Assembly: GCA_963763855.1 (NCBI GenBank)
Contig: CAVXPU010000005.1
Coordinates: forward strand, 620,001-684,000
From: JAIBCC01 sp963763855
GTDB taxonomy: Bacteria > Acidobacteriota > Blastocatellia > Pyrinomonadales > Pyrinomonadaceae
Length of the DNA stretch: 64,000 nt
Reading direction: 5' to 3'
Part shown: in pieces, positions 41,737 through 51,310 of the stretch
How positions within the stretch are numbered: position 1 is the stretch's first letter
Layout of the letters: the number at the start of each line of letters is the position of its first letter
Notes under the pieces: generated by a model
Seen by the model: only the letters and a program-made list of their open reading frames with translations
What the model was told of the DNA's origin: nothing
Database searches by the model: none
Translations under genes and position numbers: made by a program

Positions 41737-43464
41737 CTAATTTTCGTTGATTCCATCGTCTTCATTGGGCTGATTCTCGCATTCTTCGTCGTCGAAACCG
41801 TCGCCGTCGTCGTCATCCCGAAAACACATTGAGCCTTTGCCATCCCAGCTTCCAAAATCCATTTCATAGCTGTCCGCAGTGCCGATATTTAGATCATCTT
41901 GCTCGTAAACCTGCTCGCTGCCGTCTTCATTGAGGCGAATTAATTCGATGTCGTACTGATCTTCATTTCCGTCGTCGTCGCTGAAATAAAGCTTGCCGTT
42001 TTCAAAATCGAAGTTGTAAGTTAGTGTTTCTCCAGCTAATAATTCAACTCCCGCTATCGTTGTTAAATAGCTTGCCTCGTCTCCGTTTTCGGGGTCAAAC
42101 GAGTAAAAAACTTCGGGCGTTTCGCCATCGGCACTTGCATTGAAAGTAATTTGCTGACCATCATTTGAAACGGTTGCCGTAAGCGTTTCGCCCGGATCGA
42201 GTCGGATTCCATCGAAACCCACGGTAAAGCCGGGTGCCGAAAAAACGAAGTCCATGGAGCTTTCTCGTTCGAGATGCTCGCCGGAAAAGACAATCCGGTA
42301 GGGCTTATCCGATTCGAGATAGGGCATTGTGTAATGCGGTGCATCAATTCCGAATCCGCCGATCAGAATCTGCGTGTTTGAGCCCGGAACTTCTTCGTAA
42401 AACGCGTCGGCATACGGATCGTATCCAACCTTTCTATCCTCGCCGTCAATTACCAGCATATCGCCTTCGCCCGTCAGGAAAAACTCCGCGTCTTCGCCGT
42501 CAGCGTCGCCGTATAACTTCGTCCGATTGAAGGCGGCATTAGCAAAAATCGGACGATCGAGTGCCGCTGTTTCAACACTGCACCCAACGCCGCGGTCGTC
42601 GTCTTCAGCAAAAGCGGCGTCAAAACATTTGCCTTCACGCCAAGATGTTGCGGTTAATTGAAGCGTTCGCGATTTTAAGTTGCCAACATAGGTGGGTTTC
42701 GAAAAATCCTGCGTCGCCTGCGAGGAATAAGACCAAGTTTGCGAAGCGTCTTTACCGACAAGAAGATAACGCGTTTGACGAGGATAATTATTGTCGTAAA
42801 CGTGGATTCGGTACTGATTTCCGATGTCTTCAACGGCAAAAGGAGTTAAAGCGTGCCCATCGAATGCACCGCGTTTATCGTTTTTCCAAAAACTTAACAA
42901 ATGCGTATCGCCTCCTTTTTTGATCGACGAAATAATGGTTTCAACTATGCTAAGCGGACCTCGAACCGCCGTTTCTTCGGATTTGACCGAAACTTCGTCA
43001 AACGTTTGCGTAATCCAAAAATAGGCGATGTAATTTTGCAGCGGCTGGACAAGCGGCAATTCAACGGGAGAACGAATTCCGGTCTGAAAATTGGCCGGCG
43101 ACGCTCTTTTTTTGAATGGTTTTTGACCAAGCATTCTGAGGCTCGCAACAGCAATTCCTTCGCAATGCCCAATGTCCATCGCCTTAAGCTGCCGCTGCAT
43201 CCATGAGCGTGCGTCCGCTTTCAGTACGCAATTTGCCGCATTGTTATTTTTGCAGACAGCCTTTACGCCAAACATCTTGATCAAATCGTCGGCAGCAATA
43301 TCGTCCTTCCAATCGTCGCCGGAATTTTTGTAGTTTGGGAAACCGAATCCGTTTACTTTCGGATCGAAATTAAGCGAAGCAACGATCTGATTTTGTGCGG
43401 AAGCATCCGGACAAAGGTTCAGAAATAGCACGATCGGTAAAACTATATGCAGCAAGATTTTCAT
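41737..43464 (-). CDS. Secreted papain-like (Cys-His-Asp) protein with acidic tail
   Basis: 575 aa, signal peptide ending DASAQ. The N-terminal ~235 residues contain GHCEGIAVASLRML (Cys101), FDGHALTPFAVED (His204) and YRIHVYDNNYP (Asp224), which fit a papain/transglutaminase-like triad. I do not recognise the family. The central part is beta-rich. The last ~40 residues are dominated by Asp/Glu/Asn (CFRDDDDGDGFDDEECENQ) and resemble a calcium-binding thrombospondin-3-type tail. It lies 6 nt downstream of the papain gene's stop and is likely co-transcribed. Confidence 0.75.
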   Translation of the reverse strand: MKILLHIVLPIVLFLNLCPDASAQNQIVASLNFDPKVNGFGFPNYKNSGDDWKDDIAADDLIKMFGVKAVCKNNNAANCVLKADARSWMQRQLKAMDIGHCEGIAVASLRMLGQKPFKKRASPANFQTGIRSPVELPLVQPLQNYIAYFWITQTFDEVSVKSEETAVRGPLSIVETIISSIKKGGDTHLLSFWKNDKRGAFDGHALTPFAVEDIGNQYRIHVYDNNYPRQTRYLLVGKDASQTWSYSSQATQDFSKPTYVGNLKSRTLQLTATSWREGKCFDAAFAEDDDRGVGCSVETAALDRPIFANAAFNRTKLYGDADGEDAEFFLTGEGDMLVIDGEDRKVGYDPYADAFYEEVPGSNTQILIGGFGIDAPHYTMPYLESDKPYRIVFSGEHLERESSMDFVFSAPGFTVGFDGIRLDPGETLTATVSNDGQQITFNASADGETPEVFYSFDPENGDEASYLTTIAGVELLAGETLTYNFDFENGKLYFSDDDGNEDQYDIELIRLNEDGSEQVYEQDDLNIGTADSYEMDFGSWDGKGSMCFRDDDDGDGFDDEECENQPNEDDGINEN

Positions 43465-43470
43465 CGATTT

Positions 43471-44706
43471 TTATTGTTTCTCCTGCTCAATTTCCTTCTT
43501 GAGCTTTTCTTCTTCCTTCGGATCCGCAACTACAAAAGCACTAAATTGACCGATCGCGTTGCTTCCGTATTTTATCCAAGCGTAGCCGCTTTCGCCCCAT
43601 TCCGTTCCATACGAATTCTTAATTAGCCACGCCTTTTTCCCGTCGTCCCAACCTACGATCAAAACGTAATGACGACCGCCCTCAGTAGCTTCTTCATCAA
43701 ATGTTCCGCTACCGTAAAGTTTCAGACAGTTATCGGCTTTCATCGCGGTAATCACAGGACCGTAAGTAATAATCGCGTTTTTTAATTCTTCGTTTGGAGA
43801 AATATTTTGCGGCTTCGCACTTACGAAATCCCATGTTAAAGCCTTTAGATAAGTTTTTGCCTCACATTCCCAAACGTCTTTTTCATTGTTGTATTTTCTC
43901 GAGCCGCCGAAAGGCATTCCCTGATCAACAAGGTAACTGAGCACATCGCCATGCCACCTTTCGTCGCAGATATTGTCTTTTTTCGGAGTGATACAGCTCA
44001 TTATTTGCCTCGGACTCGGTCGAATACTCGTCTCTAAATCGGAATTTCCAGAACGAATTGCAAAAAGTCGTCGGTTACTGTTTATCGCGTCAACCGCGGT
44101 AAAAGCCCAGCAAACCGCACAATCATTGCCTTGATCTCCAACCTCTCCAAGATCGAGTCCGTTTTCACGCCAGTCAAATTTCGGCAGTTTCGCCGCCGAT
44201 AAGCCCTGAAAACGAATCTTAAGTTCAGCCTTACCCTTTTCCTCAGTACTCGCGTTTGAGTTTAGCGTCAGCCATTCCTGCCACTTTCGTTCGCCTTCAT
44301 CACGTGCCTCGCTGAGTTTTTGCTCAGTCAAACGACGAATTTCCTGCGAGCGTTTAGATTCCCCGAGCGGTGCAGGTTTTCCGTAAAGAGAATCTAGAAC
44401 GCGTATGTCGTCCGATGCATATTTGATCTTTGGTGCCAGAAAAGGGAACAGTATCTGAAACCATTTCTTTTTTTCGCCGCCGTATGCACCCGTTTTGCCT
44501 TTCGGACGCGGAACGGTGCGGAATTCGTAAGTTCTCGGCTCGCTGAGCTTTTGAGCAAGCCGTTGATCGCGGCATGGTTTTTCCAGTTGCTCTTGATACG
44601 GAATCTCCTCGTTCGGAGTTGGAGAAGGCGTTTGCGGCAATGTGGGAGCACAAAATAACGCCGCAAACATAATGCCGAAAGCAATTTTTTGAATCGTAAC
44701 TCGCAT
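43471..44706 (-). CDS. Secreted papain family (C1A) cysteine peptidase
   Basis: 411 aa from the ATG at 44706, with a signal peptide. After a ~170-residue pro-region the mature domain starts near PKFDWRENG. Oxyanion Gln192 and nucleophile Cys199 are in DQGNDCAVCWAF, His346 is in GGRHYVLIVGW, and Asn364 in LIKNSYGTEWGESGYAWI, so the full papain catalytic set is present. A Lys/Glu-rich tail follows. The gene is 20 nt downstream of the BON gene in the kinase locus. Confidence 0.92.
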   Translation of the reverse strand: MRVTIQKIAFGIMFAALFCAPTLPQTPSPTPNEEIPYQEQLEKPCRDQRLAQKLSEPRTYEFRTVPRPKGKTGAYGGEKKKWFQILFPFLAPKIKYASDDIRVLDSLYGKPAPLGESKRSQEIRRLTEQKLSEARDEGERKWQEWLTLNSNASTEEKGKAELKIRFQGLSAAKLPKFDWRENGLDLGEVGDQGNDCAVCWAFTAVDAINSNRRLFAIRSGNSDLETSIRPSPRQIMSCITPKKDNICDERWHGDVLSYLVDQGMPFGGSRKYNNEKDVWECEAKTYLKALTWDFVSAKPQNISPNEELKNAIITYGPVITAMKADNCLKLYGSGTFDEEATEGGRHYVLIVGWDDGKKAWLIKNSYGTEWGESGYAWIKYGSNAIGQFSAFVVADPKEEEKLKKEIEQEKQ

Positions 44707-44726
44707 TTTGTAACCAATCTGATCCG

Positions 44727-45122
44727 TCAGACTTTCTTGCTTCTGATATTGCACGTCTCGGCTTCCGGAATGCAGGTATCGCCGCATGGTTTTTGTCCGG
44801 CAGGGCATCCGCCCGAGGCACCGATTTTCAAGATATTTTCGACGCGTTTTACACATTTAATTTTCGCGACGATTTTTTGGATGTCCTTTTTCTGCTTCTC
44901 TTTGGCAACCCAACCTTCAATCGTTACAACGCCTTCTTTAATTCGTACGTTGACGTGATTCAACTGATCTTTATACTTTTTCTCCAGTTTAGAATAAATT
45001 TCATCCACTATTTCGCTATCGGTTTTTTTCGAGCAATCAGTCTGTGCGTTTGACGCCAGGCTAAAGGCAAATATTACTGCAATTGCTGCAAACGCTATTC
45101 TTAATTTTGATTTATTGAACAT
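44727..45122 (-). CDS. Secreted BON-domain protein with Cys-rich tail
   Basis: 131 aa. Signal peptide ends LASNAQ. The BON domain (about 35-100) reads DSEIVDEIYSKLEKKYKDQLNHVNVRIKEGVVTIEGWVAKEKQKKDIQKIV. It is followed by CPAGQKPCGDTCIPEAETC, a compact four-cysteine motif that should be disulfide-bonded in the periplasm. BON domains bind lipid surfaces or glycans. It lies 9 nt downstream of the kinase gene. Confidence 0.88.
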   Translation of the reverse strand: MFNKSKLRIAFAAIAVIFAFSLASNAQTDCSKKTDSEIVDEIYSKLEKKYKDQLNHVNVRIKEGVVTIEGWVAKEKQKKDIQKIVAKIKCVKRVENILKIGASGGCPAGQKPCGDTCIPEAETCNIRSKKV

Positions 45123-45131
45123 TTTTTTCTC

Positions 45132-48100
45132 CTATTTGAAATTGGTTAACATCGAAAGCAAGCTGTAACGCAATTGCTTGCCGAAATATATCGAACTACC
45201 ATCAGGCGACCACGAAAGACTCGAAAAATAAAGCCTCGAATCATTGTTATTTGTAATTTTCTTTGCCTCACCGCCGGTTGCGGACATCAGCCAAAGATTA
45301 TCCCTTTCCTCTCGATGCGAGGTAAATGCAATCAGTTTCTTGTCGGGTGAAAGGTGAATATTGTATAAATACGCATCTTTCAAAACCGTGATTACTTTCG
45401 TTTTGGCTCCGGAAATTTCCAAACTGATTAATGAAGCCTCGGTTAACATATTAAACGAACTTAACCCCTGAACTGACGCCAAAATCAACTCATTCCCGCT
45501 TTGCGACCAGCCTACTAACTTAGTAAACGTGTTTTGAGTCAAAATCGTGTCAATCTTTTTTGATTCGAGATCAACTACTCTAACGGTGAACGTCGGTTTT
45601 GCGTCATTGGTTTTTGTGGTGTAGGCGATTTTCTTTCCGTCGGGCGACCAAATTGGACAGGTCAAACTCAAATTCGTGTCCGTATTTTCTGTAAAATTGC
45701 TTTCATTTGAACCATCGGAGTTTACAATCGATAAACTATCCCTCTTTTCGATTGATGAGATGTACGCAATCCTACTGCCGTCGGGCGACCAGCTAAAATC
45801 GCTGACTTGTACGCGGTTATAGGGTAAAACGCTGTATGAAAGTCCCGAAATTCCGTTTTTCGTAATCTGCTTGCTTCCGCTGCCCTGCGGCTTTGCGACA
45901 TTAATTTGATTTTTTCCGTCAATGCTTGTCAGGAAGGCGAGCGTTTTTCCATCGGGCGACCATTTTGGCAAGAAACCAGTTTTCGCAAGTTCAAAGGGCT
46001 GTCCGCTTGCACCTAAAGTTTTTGTCAAAATACTTCCAGAGTATAAGTTATTTCCCTGGCTCAAGTTTTTTATTGATTGGTACGCGATTGTCTTTCCGTC
46101 AACCGAAACATCAGCCCAAAGTTCGGAATTGATGTCTGACGCAACCATAAATTCTTTCGAATCAGCAATATTCACGCCCCATATATCGGATTCCTCTTTT
46201 GAGGAGCCAAACAAAATTTTTGAGCCATCCAACGAAACATCGAGCACCAATGCGTCCTGCTCCGCAAAGGAAAGTTGCCGCGGCTCCGCTCCGTAAATAT
46301 CCGTGACAAATACCTGAAATGCTCCGTCAACACTCGAACTGTAAAACAAACGCGTATTGTCGGGATGCCAAGCAATGTTGCGGAGGGGATTTGCAGTTTC
46401 AAAGACCTTTTTCGAATTCTCGCCGTTTATGTTTGCCAGCCAGATACTTCCCGGAGCCTCATCCGGAATAAAAGCGATATTTTTTTCATCACGCGAAATG
46501 CACAACGAACGCGGACGTATGCCTTTCGCGACCAAGTCAAAAATCTGTTTTGTTTCGCCCGAATTGATATCGGTGACATTTAACTTGCCGCTCGCTTCAA
46601 AATAAAGCTGATTACTCTTCGACCAGAATTTAGGACGGCTGCCTTTATCATCCACATTCGCGATCAGCTTAGGTGTTCCACCAAAAGTTGGTATTCGCCA
46701 AAAACCGGCTTGACCATTCACCATCGCGAAAAATGCGATTTCCTCACCGTCGGGCGACCAAATCGGGCTTTCGTTTTTATTGTCGTCCTTTGTGATTTGG
46801 ATAGCCTCGCCGGAAGTCGCTTGCTTTATCCAAATATTTTTTGAGCCGCCTTTTGCAGAAGAAAACGCCACAATTTTTCCATCCGGCGAAAACACTCCAA
46901 CTGTATAAACCTCGCCTGCGGAGCTTGTCCAGGTAGCAACATCTTCAGTTTTCAGGACGGCTGCTTTTGGGACGGAATTTCCACGAAAAAACCACCATAG
47001 AATTCCTGCCGAAAATATCAATACGCCTACAAATCCAACAACGTGGATAAGCGAAAAGCGTTGTGCGGTCGCGATGCTCGTGGTGCTCGCCCGCGTGTTT
47101 TGCGGAGCAATAATTATCGTGTTTCTGTGTGACAACGGCTGAAGTTCGACGGTTTTCTTAACGTCCGTCAGATCGATCAAAAGATCGTTTACGCTTTGGT
47201 ATCGTCGCTCACGATCTTTGCGAATTGATTTATTTACAATCCGCTCTAAATCGTGGGGAACCTCGGGAACGATCTCGCTCAGCGGTTTCGGCTCCTCCTT
47301 TAATATCGAGCCGATAATATCAAGCGAACTGGCACCATCAAACGGCAGCTTGCCCGAAATCATTTCGTAGAGGAGCACTCCGCAACTGAAAATATCAGCC
47401 CTCTGATCAACCTGCTGTCCGCGTGCCTGCTCAGGAGCCATGTACTGCGGCGTTCCCAAAATCATTCCGTCAACCGTAAGTTTCTTTATTTTTGTGGAAG
47501 CTTCGGAATCGGTTTCGACCGAATCCTGACCAAGCTTTGCAAGTCCGAAATCCAAAACCTTCACAATTCCGTCGCGTCGGATCATTACATTATCGGGCTT
47601 AATGTCGCGGTGAATTATTCCGGCTTCATGTGCGGGTTTTAGTGCGGAGAGAATTTGTATAAAGATATCGAGAACCTTATCGATTGGTAATTCCTTTAGC
47701 GAAAGGAAATTGCTGAGCGTATTGCCGTCAATGAATTCCGAGACGATATAGGGTTGATCGTTGTACTCCCCAATCTCGTAAACCGTAATAATATTGGGGT
47801 GATTCAGAGCCGAAGCCGCTTTCGCTTCCTGAAAGAAACGCTGTAGGCGACTACCGTCCTTACTGACAGTATCGGAAAGAAATTTGATCGCGACGTTTCG
47901 TTCAAGGGTTGTATCGTATGCAAGAAAAACCGCTCCCATTCCGCCTTCGCCAAGGAGCGATTTGATTTTGTATTGTTTGATTTGGGATCCAACCAAATGA
48001 GGCTTCGTCGTGGCGGAAGAAACTTTGTTTTCGAGAGAATCCTCAAATGAATTGAGCCTCTTCGCCTGAGTTTTATCAGACGAAAACCGGGATTCGATCG

Positions 48101-48221
48101 CATTTAGCAATTCGATATCGCCGTCACATGAATCTCGCAAAAATTTCTGCCTTTCGCGTGGAGAGAAATCCAAAGCTTCGTGGTAAATCTTCGCCACTTG
48201 TTTAAGTTTTTCGGGGGTCAT
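45132..48221 (-). CDS. Transmembrane Ser/Thr protein kinase with PD40 beta-propeller
   Basis: 1029 aa. A ~80-residue N-terminal helical region precedes a Hanks-type kinase domain: Gly-rich loop GEGGMGAVF (91-99), Lys113 in VAIKFL, HRDIKPDNVM, DFGLAKLG and MAPEQARG. A TM helix lies near 403-420 (VVGFVGVLIFSAGILWWFF). The rest is a TolB/WD40-like propeller with repeated PxWSPDGxxIAF units, exported to the periplasm. Such kinases are abundant in Acidobacteriota. It heads the locus with the BON, papain and papain-like genes. Confidence 0.95.
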   Translation of the reverse strand: MTPEKLKQVAKIYHEALDFSPRERQKFLRDSCDGDIELLNAIESRFSSDKTQAKRLNSFEDSLENKVSSATTKPHLVGSQIKQYKIKSLLGEGGMGAVFLAYDTTLERNVAIKFLSDTVSKDGSRLQRFFQEAKAASALNHPNIITVYEIGEYNDQPYIVSEFIDGNTLSNFLSLKELPIDKVLDIFIQILSALKPAHEAGIIHRDIKPDNVMIRRDGIVKVLDFGLAKLGQDSVETDSEASTKIKKLTVDGMILGTPQYMAPEQARGQQVDQRADIFSCGVLLYEMISGKLPFDGASSLDIIGSILKEEPKPLSEIVPEVPHDLERIVNKSIRKDRERRYQSVNDLLIDLTDVKKTVELQPLSHRNTIIIAPQNTRASTTSIATAQRFSLIHVVGFVGVLIFSAGILWWFFRGNSVPKAAVLKTEDVATWTSSAGEVYTVGVFSPDGKIVAFSSAKGGSKNIWIKQATSGEAIQITKDDNKNESPIWSPDGEEIAFFAMVNGQAGFWRIPTFGGTPKLIANVDDKGSRPKFWSKSNQLYFEASGKLNVTDINSGETKQIFDLVAKGIRPRSLCISRDEKNIAFIPDEAPGSIWLANINGENSKKVFETANPLRNIAWHPDNTRLFYSSSVDGAFQVFVTDIYGAEPRQLSFAEQDALVLDVSLDGSKILFGSSKEESDIWGVNIADSKEFMVASDINSELWADVSVDGKTIAYQSIKNLSQGNNLYSGSILTKTLGASGQPFELAKTGFLPKWSPDGKTLAFLTSIDGKNQINVAKPQGSGSKQITKNGISGLSYSVLPYNRVQVSDFSWSPDGSRIAYISSIEKRDSLSIVNSDGSNESNFTENTDTNLSLTCPIWSPDGKKIAYTTKTNDAKPTFTVRVVDLESKKIDTILTQNTFTKLVGWSQSGNELILASVQGLSSFNMLTEASLISLEISGAKTKVITVLKDAYLYNIHLSPDKKLIAFTSHREERDNLWLMSATGGEAKKITNNNDSRLYFSSLSWSPDGSSIYFGKQLRYSLLSMLTNFK

Positions 48222-48524
48222 AAAACTTATTTCAAAACCAAAATCTTACAGCTCCTTTCATCTCAGAATTCAAAGTAGCGTTTCGTGATTAAGTGTCCTC
48301 TAATAATCGACTGAATTGTACCTCAGATTTGGATTTTTTCACAGCATTTCTTTTAACCAGAAACTCGCTCCGCGGCGGAAATGTTTACCAATAAAAATGG
48401 GTTTGAATTTAGCGGAAAACTGCCCGGTGCGACTTGCAAAACGGAATTGTTTCCGCTATCATCAATGTTTTGCTACAGACGCCAATAGTCAGTCTAGGGC
48501 AATAATAGTTGGTAAATTATAAAT
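48222..48524. other. Divergent intergenic region between kinase gene and tRNA cluster
   Basis: 303 nt without a supportable gene. It must carry the promoter of the minus-strand kinase locus and that of the tRNA-tuf operon. An AT-rich TAAATTATAAAT just before tRNA-Tyr could be a -10 region, but no clear -35 box is seen. Confidence 0.5.
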
Positions 48525-48612
48525 GCAAGGGTGGTCGAGCGGTTAATGGCATCGGGCTGTAAACCCGACGGAGTAACATCCTACGTAGGTTCAAATCCTA
48601 CCCCTTGCACCA
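48525..48612 (+). tRNA. tRNA-Tyr (GTA)
   Basis: Acceptor GCAAGGG pairs with CCCTTGC, and CCA is encoded. The anticodon loop CTGTAAA gives anticodon GTA. A long variable arm (class II) is present between CCCGA and the T arm GTAGGTTCAAATCCTAC, as expected of bacterial tRNA-Tyr. Confidence 0.95.
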
Positions 48613-48623
48613 TATTTTTAGAA

Positions 48624-48699
<76 letters not shown>

Positions 48700-48719
48700 A
48701 TTCGTTTTTTGGGTTAAAT

Positions 48720-48791
<72 letters not shown>

Positions 48792-48855
48792 TCATTACGG
48801 TTTTTATTTTACTTTGATATTTTAGATTATTTTCGACTGGAGTAAATTTTTAGAG

Positions 48856-50043
48856 ATGAGCAAAGAGAAGTTCGACAGAAGCAAGCCACACGTTAATATC
48901 GGGACGATCGGACACGTTGACCACGGGAAGACGACATTGACGGCGGCGATCACAAAGGTCATGAGCAAGCATAATCCGAAGATGACGTTTCGATCGTTTG
49001 ATTCGATTGACAATGCACCGGAAGAAAAAGCACGAGGTATCACGATTGCAACTGCACACGTTGAATATGAAACACCGAACCGACATTACGCCCACGTAGA
49101 TTGTCCGGGACACGCTGATTATGTAAAAAACATGATCACCGGAGCAGCCCAGATGGACGGAGCGATTTTGGTTTGTGCAGCAACAGACGGACCGATGCCG
49201 CAAACCCGTGAGCACATTTTGTTAGCCCGCCAGGTAGGAGTACCTGCCATGGTTGTCTTTATGAACAAAGTGGACATGGTGGACGATGAAGAATTGCTTG
49301 AATTGGTTGAGCTTGAGATCAGAGAACTATTGTCGAGCTATGAATTCCCCGGAGACGATATTCCGATCATCAGAGGATCAGCTTTGAAAGCATTGGAAGG
49401 CGATCCAAAATGGGAAGCGACAGTTGACGAATTGATGGCAGCGGTTGACAGCTACATTCCAGAGCCTTTGAGAGATATCGAGAAACCATTCTTGATGCCG
49501 GTGGAAGATATTTTCACGATTCAAGGACGCGGAACGGTAGCGACGGGCAGAATCGAAAGAGGAATCGTCAGAATCAACGAAGCTTTGGAGATCGTCGGAA
49601 TCAAAGATACGCAAAACACGGTCTGCACCGGAGTTGAAATGTTCAAGAAGCTGCTTGATGAAGGCAGAGCCGGAGACAACGTCGGATTGTTGCTCAGAGG
49701 GGTTGACCGAAAAGCGATCGAACGCGGACAGGTAATAGCCAAACCGGGCAGCATCACACCGCACAAAAAGTTCAAAGCAGAAGCGTATGTATTGACGAAA
49801 GAAGAAGGCGGAAGACACACCCCATTCTTTACCGGATACAGACCGCAATTCTACTTTAGAACGACAGATGTGACAGGAATAGCACATTTACCGGCAGGAA
49901 CAGAAATGGTAATGCCTGGAGACAACATAGCGATGGATATTGAATTGATCAATTCTATCGCGATGGAAAAAGGATTACGGTTTGCCATCAGAGAAGGCGG
50001 AAGAACAGTCGGAGCAGGTACTGTCTCTGATATTATTGAATAA
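48856..50043 (+). CDS. tuf: Elongation factor Tu
   Basis: 395 aa GTPase delivering aminoacyl-tRNA to the ribosome. G1 is GHVDHGKTT (near residues 19-27), G3 is DCPGHADYVKNM, and G4 is NKVDMVDD. Domains 2 and 3 are complete, ending REGGRTVGAGTVSDIIE. Position within tRNA-Tyr/Gly/Thr and tRNA-Trp/secE/nusG is the conserved tufB-type location. Codon use (many GGA, GCA, AGA) differs slightly from neighbouring genes, as expected for a very highly expressed gene. Confidence 0.98.
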   Translation: MSKEKFDRSKPHVNIGTIGHVDHGKTTLTAAITKVMSKHNPKMTFRSFDSIDNAPEEKARGITIATAHVEYETPNRHYAHVDCPGHADYVKNMITGAAQMDGAILVCAATDGPMPQTREHILLARQVGVPAMVVFMNKVDMVDDEELLELVELEIRELLSSYEFPGDDIPIIRGSALKALEGDPKWEATVDELMAAVDSYIPEPLRDIEKPFLMPVEDIFTIQGRGTVATGRIERGIVRINEALEIVGIKDTQNTVCTGVEMFKKLLDEGRAGDNVGLLLRGVDRKAIERGQVIAKPGSITPHKKFKAEAYVLTKEEGGRHTPFFTGYRPQFYFRTTDVTGIAHLPAGTEMVMPGDNIAMDIELINSIAMEKGLRFAIREGGRTVGAGTVSDIIE

Positions 50044-50061
50044 GGATCGAGGTTAGAAATA

Positions 50062-50214
50062 ATGCCGAGAGATAATATAATTTTGCAGTGTGTTGATTGC
50101 AAAGAACGCAACTATGTTACGACCAAAAACAAAAAAACTACACCCGAAAGGTTGGAGTTCAAAAAGTTTTGTAGCCGTTGCCGCAAGCACACATCGCACA
50201 AAGAAAACAAATAA
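50062..50214 (+). CDS. rpmG: 50S ribosomal protein L33
   Basis: 50 aa: MPRDNIILQCVDCKERNY at the N-terminus, NKKTTPERLEFKKFCSRC in the middle. Two Cys pairs (CVDC and CSRC) form the zinc-binding C+ form of L33. It lies between tuf and tRNA-Trp, a common place for rpmG next to secE. Confidence 0.95.
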   Translation: MPRDNIILQCVDCKERNYVTTKNKKTTPERLEFKKFCSRCRKHTSHKENK

Positions 50215-50219
50215 TTAGT

Positions 50220-50290
50220 AGTGAAAAGTGAAGAGTGAAAAGTGATAAATTGAAACCCAACTTATTACTAATCACTCTTAACTTGTCACT
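50220..50290. repeat. Heptad repeats between rpmG and tRNA-Trp
   Basis: AGTGAAA, AGTGAAG, AGTGAAA and AGTGATA follow one another from 50220. The complementary side ATCACTCTT..TTGTCACT follows from about 50270, so the two blocks can pair as an imperfect hairpin. Confidence 0.7.
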
Positions 50291-50296
50291 AAATGA

Positions 50297-50369
50297 AGGG
50301 GTATGGTGTCAATGGTTAGCATGGAGGTCTCCAAAACCTTAGGTTCGGGTTCGAGTCCTGATACCCCTG
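50297..50369 (+). tRNA. tRNA-Trp (CCA)
   Basis: Acceptor AGGGGTA/TACCCCT, anticodon loop CTCCAAA giving CCA, T arm GGGTTCGAGTCCT, discriminator G. No encoded 3' CCA. It is directly upstream of secE as in many bacteria. Confidence 0.95.
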
Positions 50370-50390
50370 CTACAATTTAGGAGAAATATC

Positions 50391-50633
50391 GTGTCAGAAG
50401 ACACTCTAGAAAAAAAAGATGGAGAGAAAGTTGGGGTTGGCGAGTTTATTAAACAAACTCGTGAAGAGCTCGACAAAGTTTCTTTTCCATCATCTGAAGA
50501 TGTCCGAGGCACAACAATTATTGTTGTTGCCAATGTCATTTTCTTTGCCGTTTTCTTGTTCTTAGTTGACCAAGGATGGGTGTATCTACTTCAGGCAATG
50601 GAATGGGTTGTCAACAAAATCGCGGGATTATAG
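50391..50633 (+). CDS. secE: Preprotein translocase subunit SecE
   Basis: 80 aa with a GTG start and TAGGAG ribosome site. The N-terminal cytoplasmic part contains GVGEFIKQTREELDKVSFPSSEDV, and a single TM segment follows (TTIIVVANVIFFAVFLFLVD). It is the small single-TM form of SecE that clamps SecY. nusG starts 7 nt later. Confidence 0.95.
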   Translation: MSEDTLEKKDGEKVGVGEFIKQTREELDKVSFPSSEDVRGTTIIVVANVIFFAVFLFLVDQGWVYLLQAMEWVVNKIAGL

Positions 50634-50640
50634 AGGCTGA

Positions 50641-51204
50641 ATGATGAGGCAATGGTATTTCATCCACACATACTCAGGACACGAAAATAAAGTGGTCGAA
50701 AGCTTACGGGCTCGCATTCGCGATCTCGAGCTTGGCGAATTGATTACTTCAGTTTTGTTGCCGAAAGAAACGGTTGTGGAAATGCGTGGAAATAAACGGA
50801 TTGAATCGTCGCGGATGTTTTATCCGGGCTACGTTCTCGTGGAAATTGAATGCGATGAACGCGGAAGAATTCCTGACAACGTTTTTCACGCGATTAAATC
50901 TACGCCAAAAGTAACCGGCTTTTTGGGTGGGAAAAATCCGACTCCTTTAACACAGTTGGAAGTTGATCAAATCGTTCACAACGTAGAAATTGCGGCGGAA
51001 AAACCGAAACCGAAATTCTCTTATAAACTTGAAGAAGTGGTTCGCATTAAATCAGGACCTTTCGCGAGTTTTACCGGCAAAGTTGAAGAAATAAACGAAG
51101 AGAAGACAACTTTGAAAGTGACGGTTACAATTTTTGGACGTGCTACTCCGGTTGAATTGAATTTTCTGGACGTTGAGAAAGTCACGTTTGCAGAAGAAGA
51201 GTAA
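50641..51204 (+). CDS. nusG: Transcription termination/antitermination factor NusG
   Basis: 187 aa. NGN domain WYFIHTYSGHENKVVESLRAR..MFYPGYVLVEI, and a KOW domain VRIKSGPFASFTGKVEEINEEK. It binds RNA polymerase and couples it to the ribosome or Rho. Two adjacent ATGs (50641, 50644) are possible starts. Confidence 0.97.
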   Translation: MMRQWYFIHTYSGHENKVVESLRARIRDLELGELITSVLLPKETVVEMRGNKRIESSRMFYPGYVLVEIECDERGRIPDNVFHAIKSTPKVTGFLGGKNPTPLTQLEVDQIVHNVEIAAEKPKPKFSYKLEEVVRIKSGPFASFTGKVEEINEEKTTLKVTVTIFGRATPVELNFLDVEKVTFAEEE

Positions 51205-51207
51205 AGT

Positions 51208-51252
51208 TCGGAGTCCCGCCTTTAGGCGGATGCCTGCTAAAGCAGGAACTCA
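51208..51252. repeat. REP-like paired hairpins between nusG and rplK
   Basis: GGAGTCCCGCC-ttta-GGCGG (51210-51229) is followed by CCTGCT-aa-AGCAGG (51233-51246) and AACTC. The outer GGAGT/AACTC ends are near-inverted, as in the other GGA-tagged hairpin pairs of the window. It starts 4 nt after the nusG stop. Confidence 0.75.
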
Positions 51253-51310
51253 AAACAAATTAATGAGGACATTTTTGAGTAGAAAAAACTCAAAATCGTA
51301 AATCGAAATT

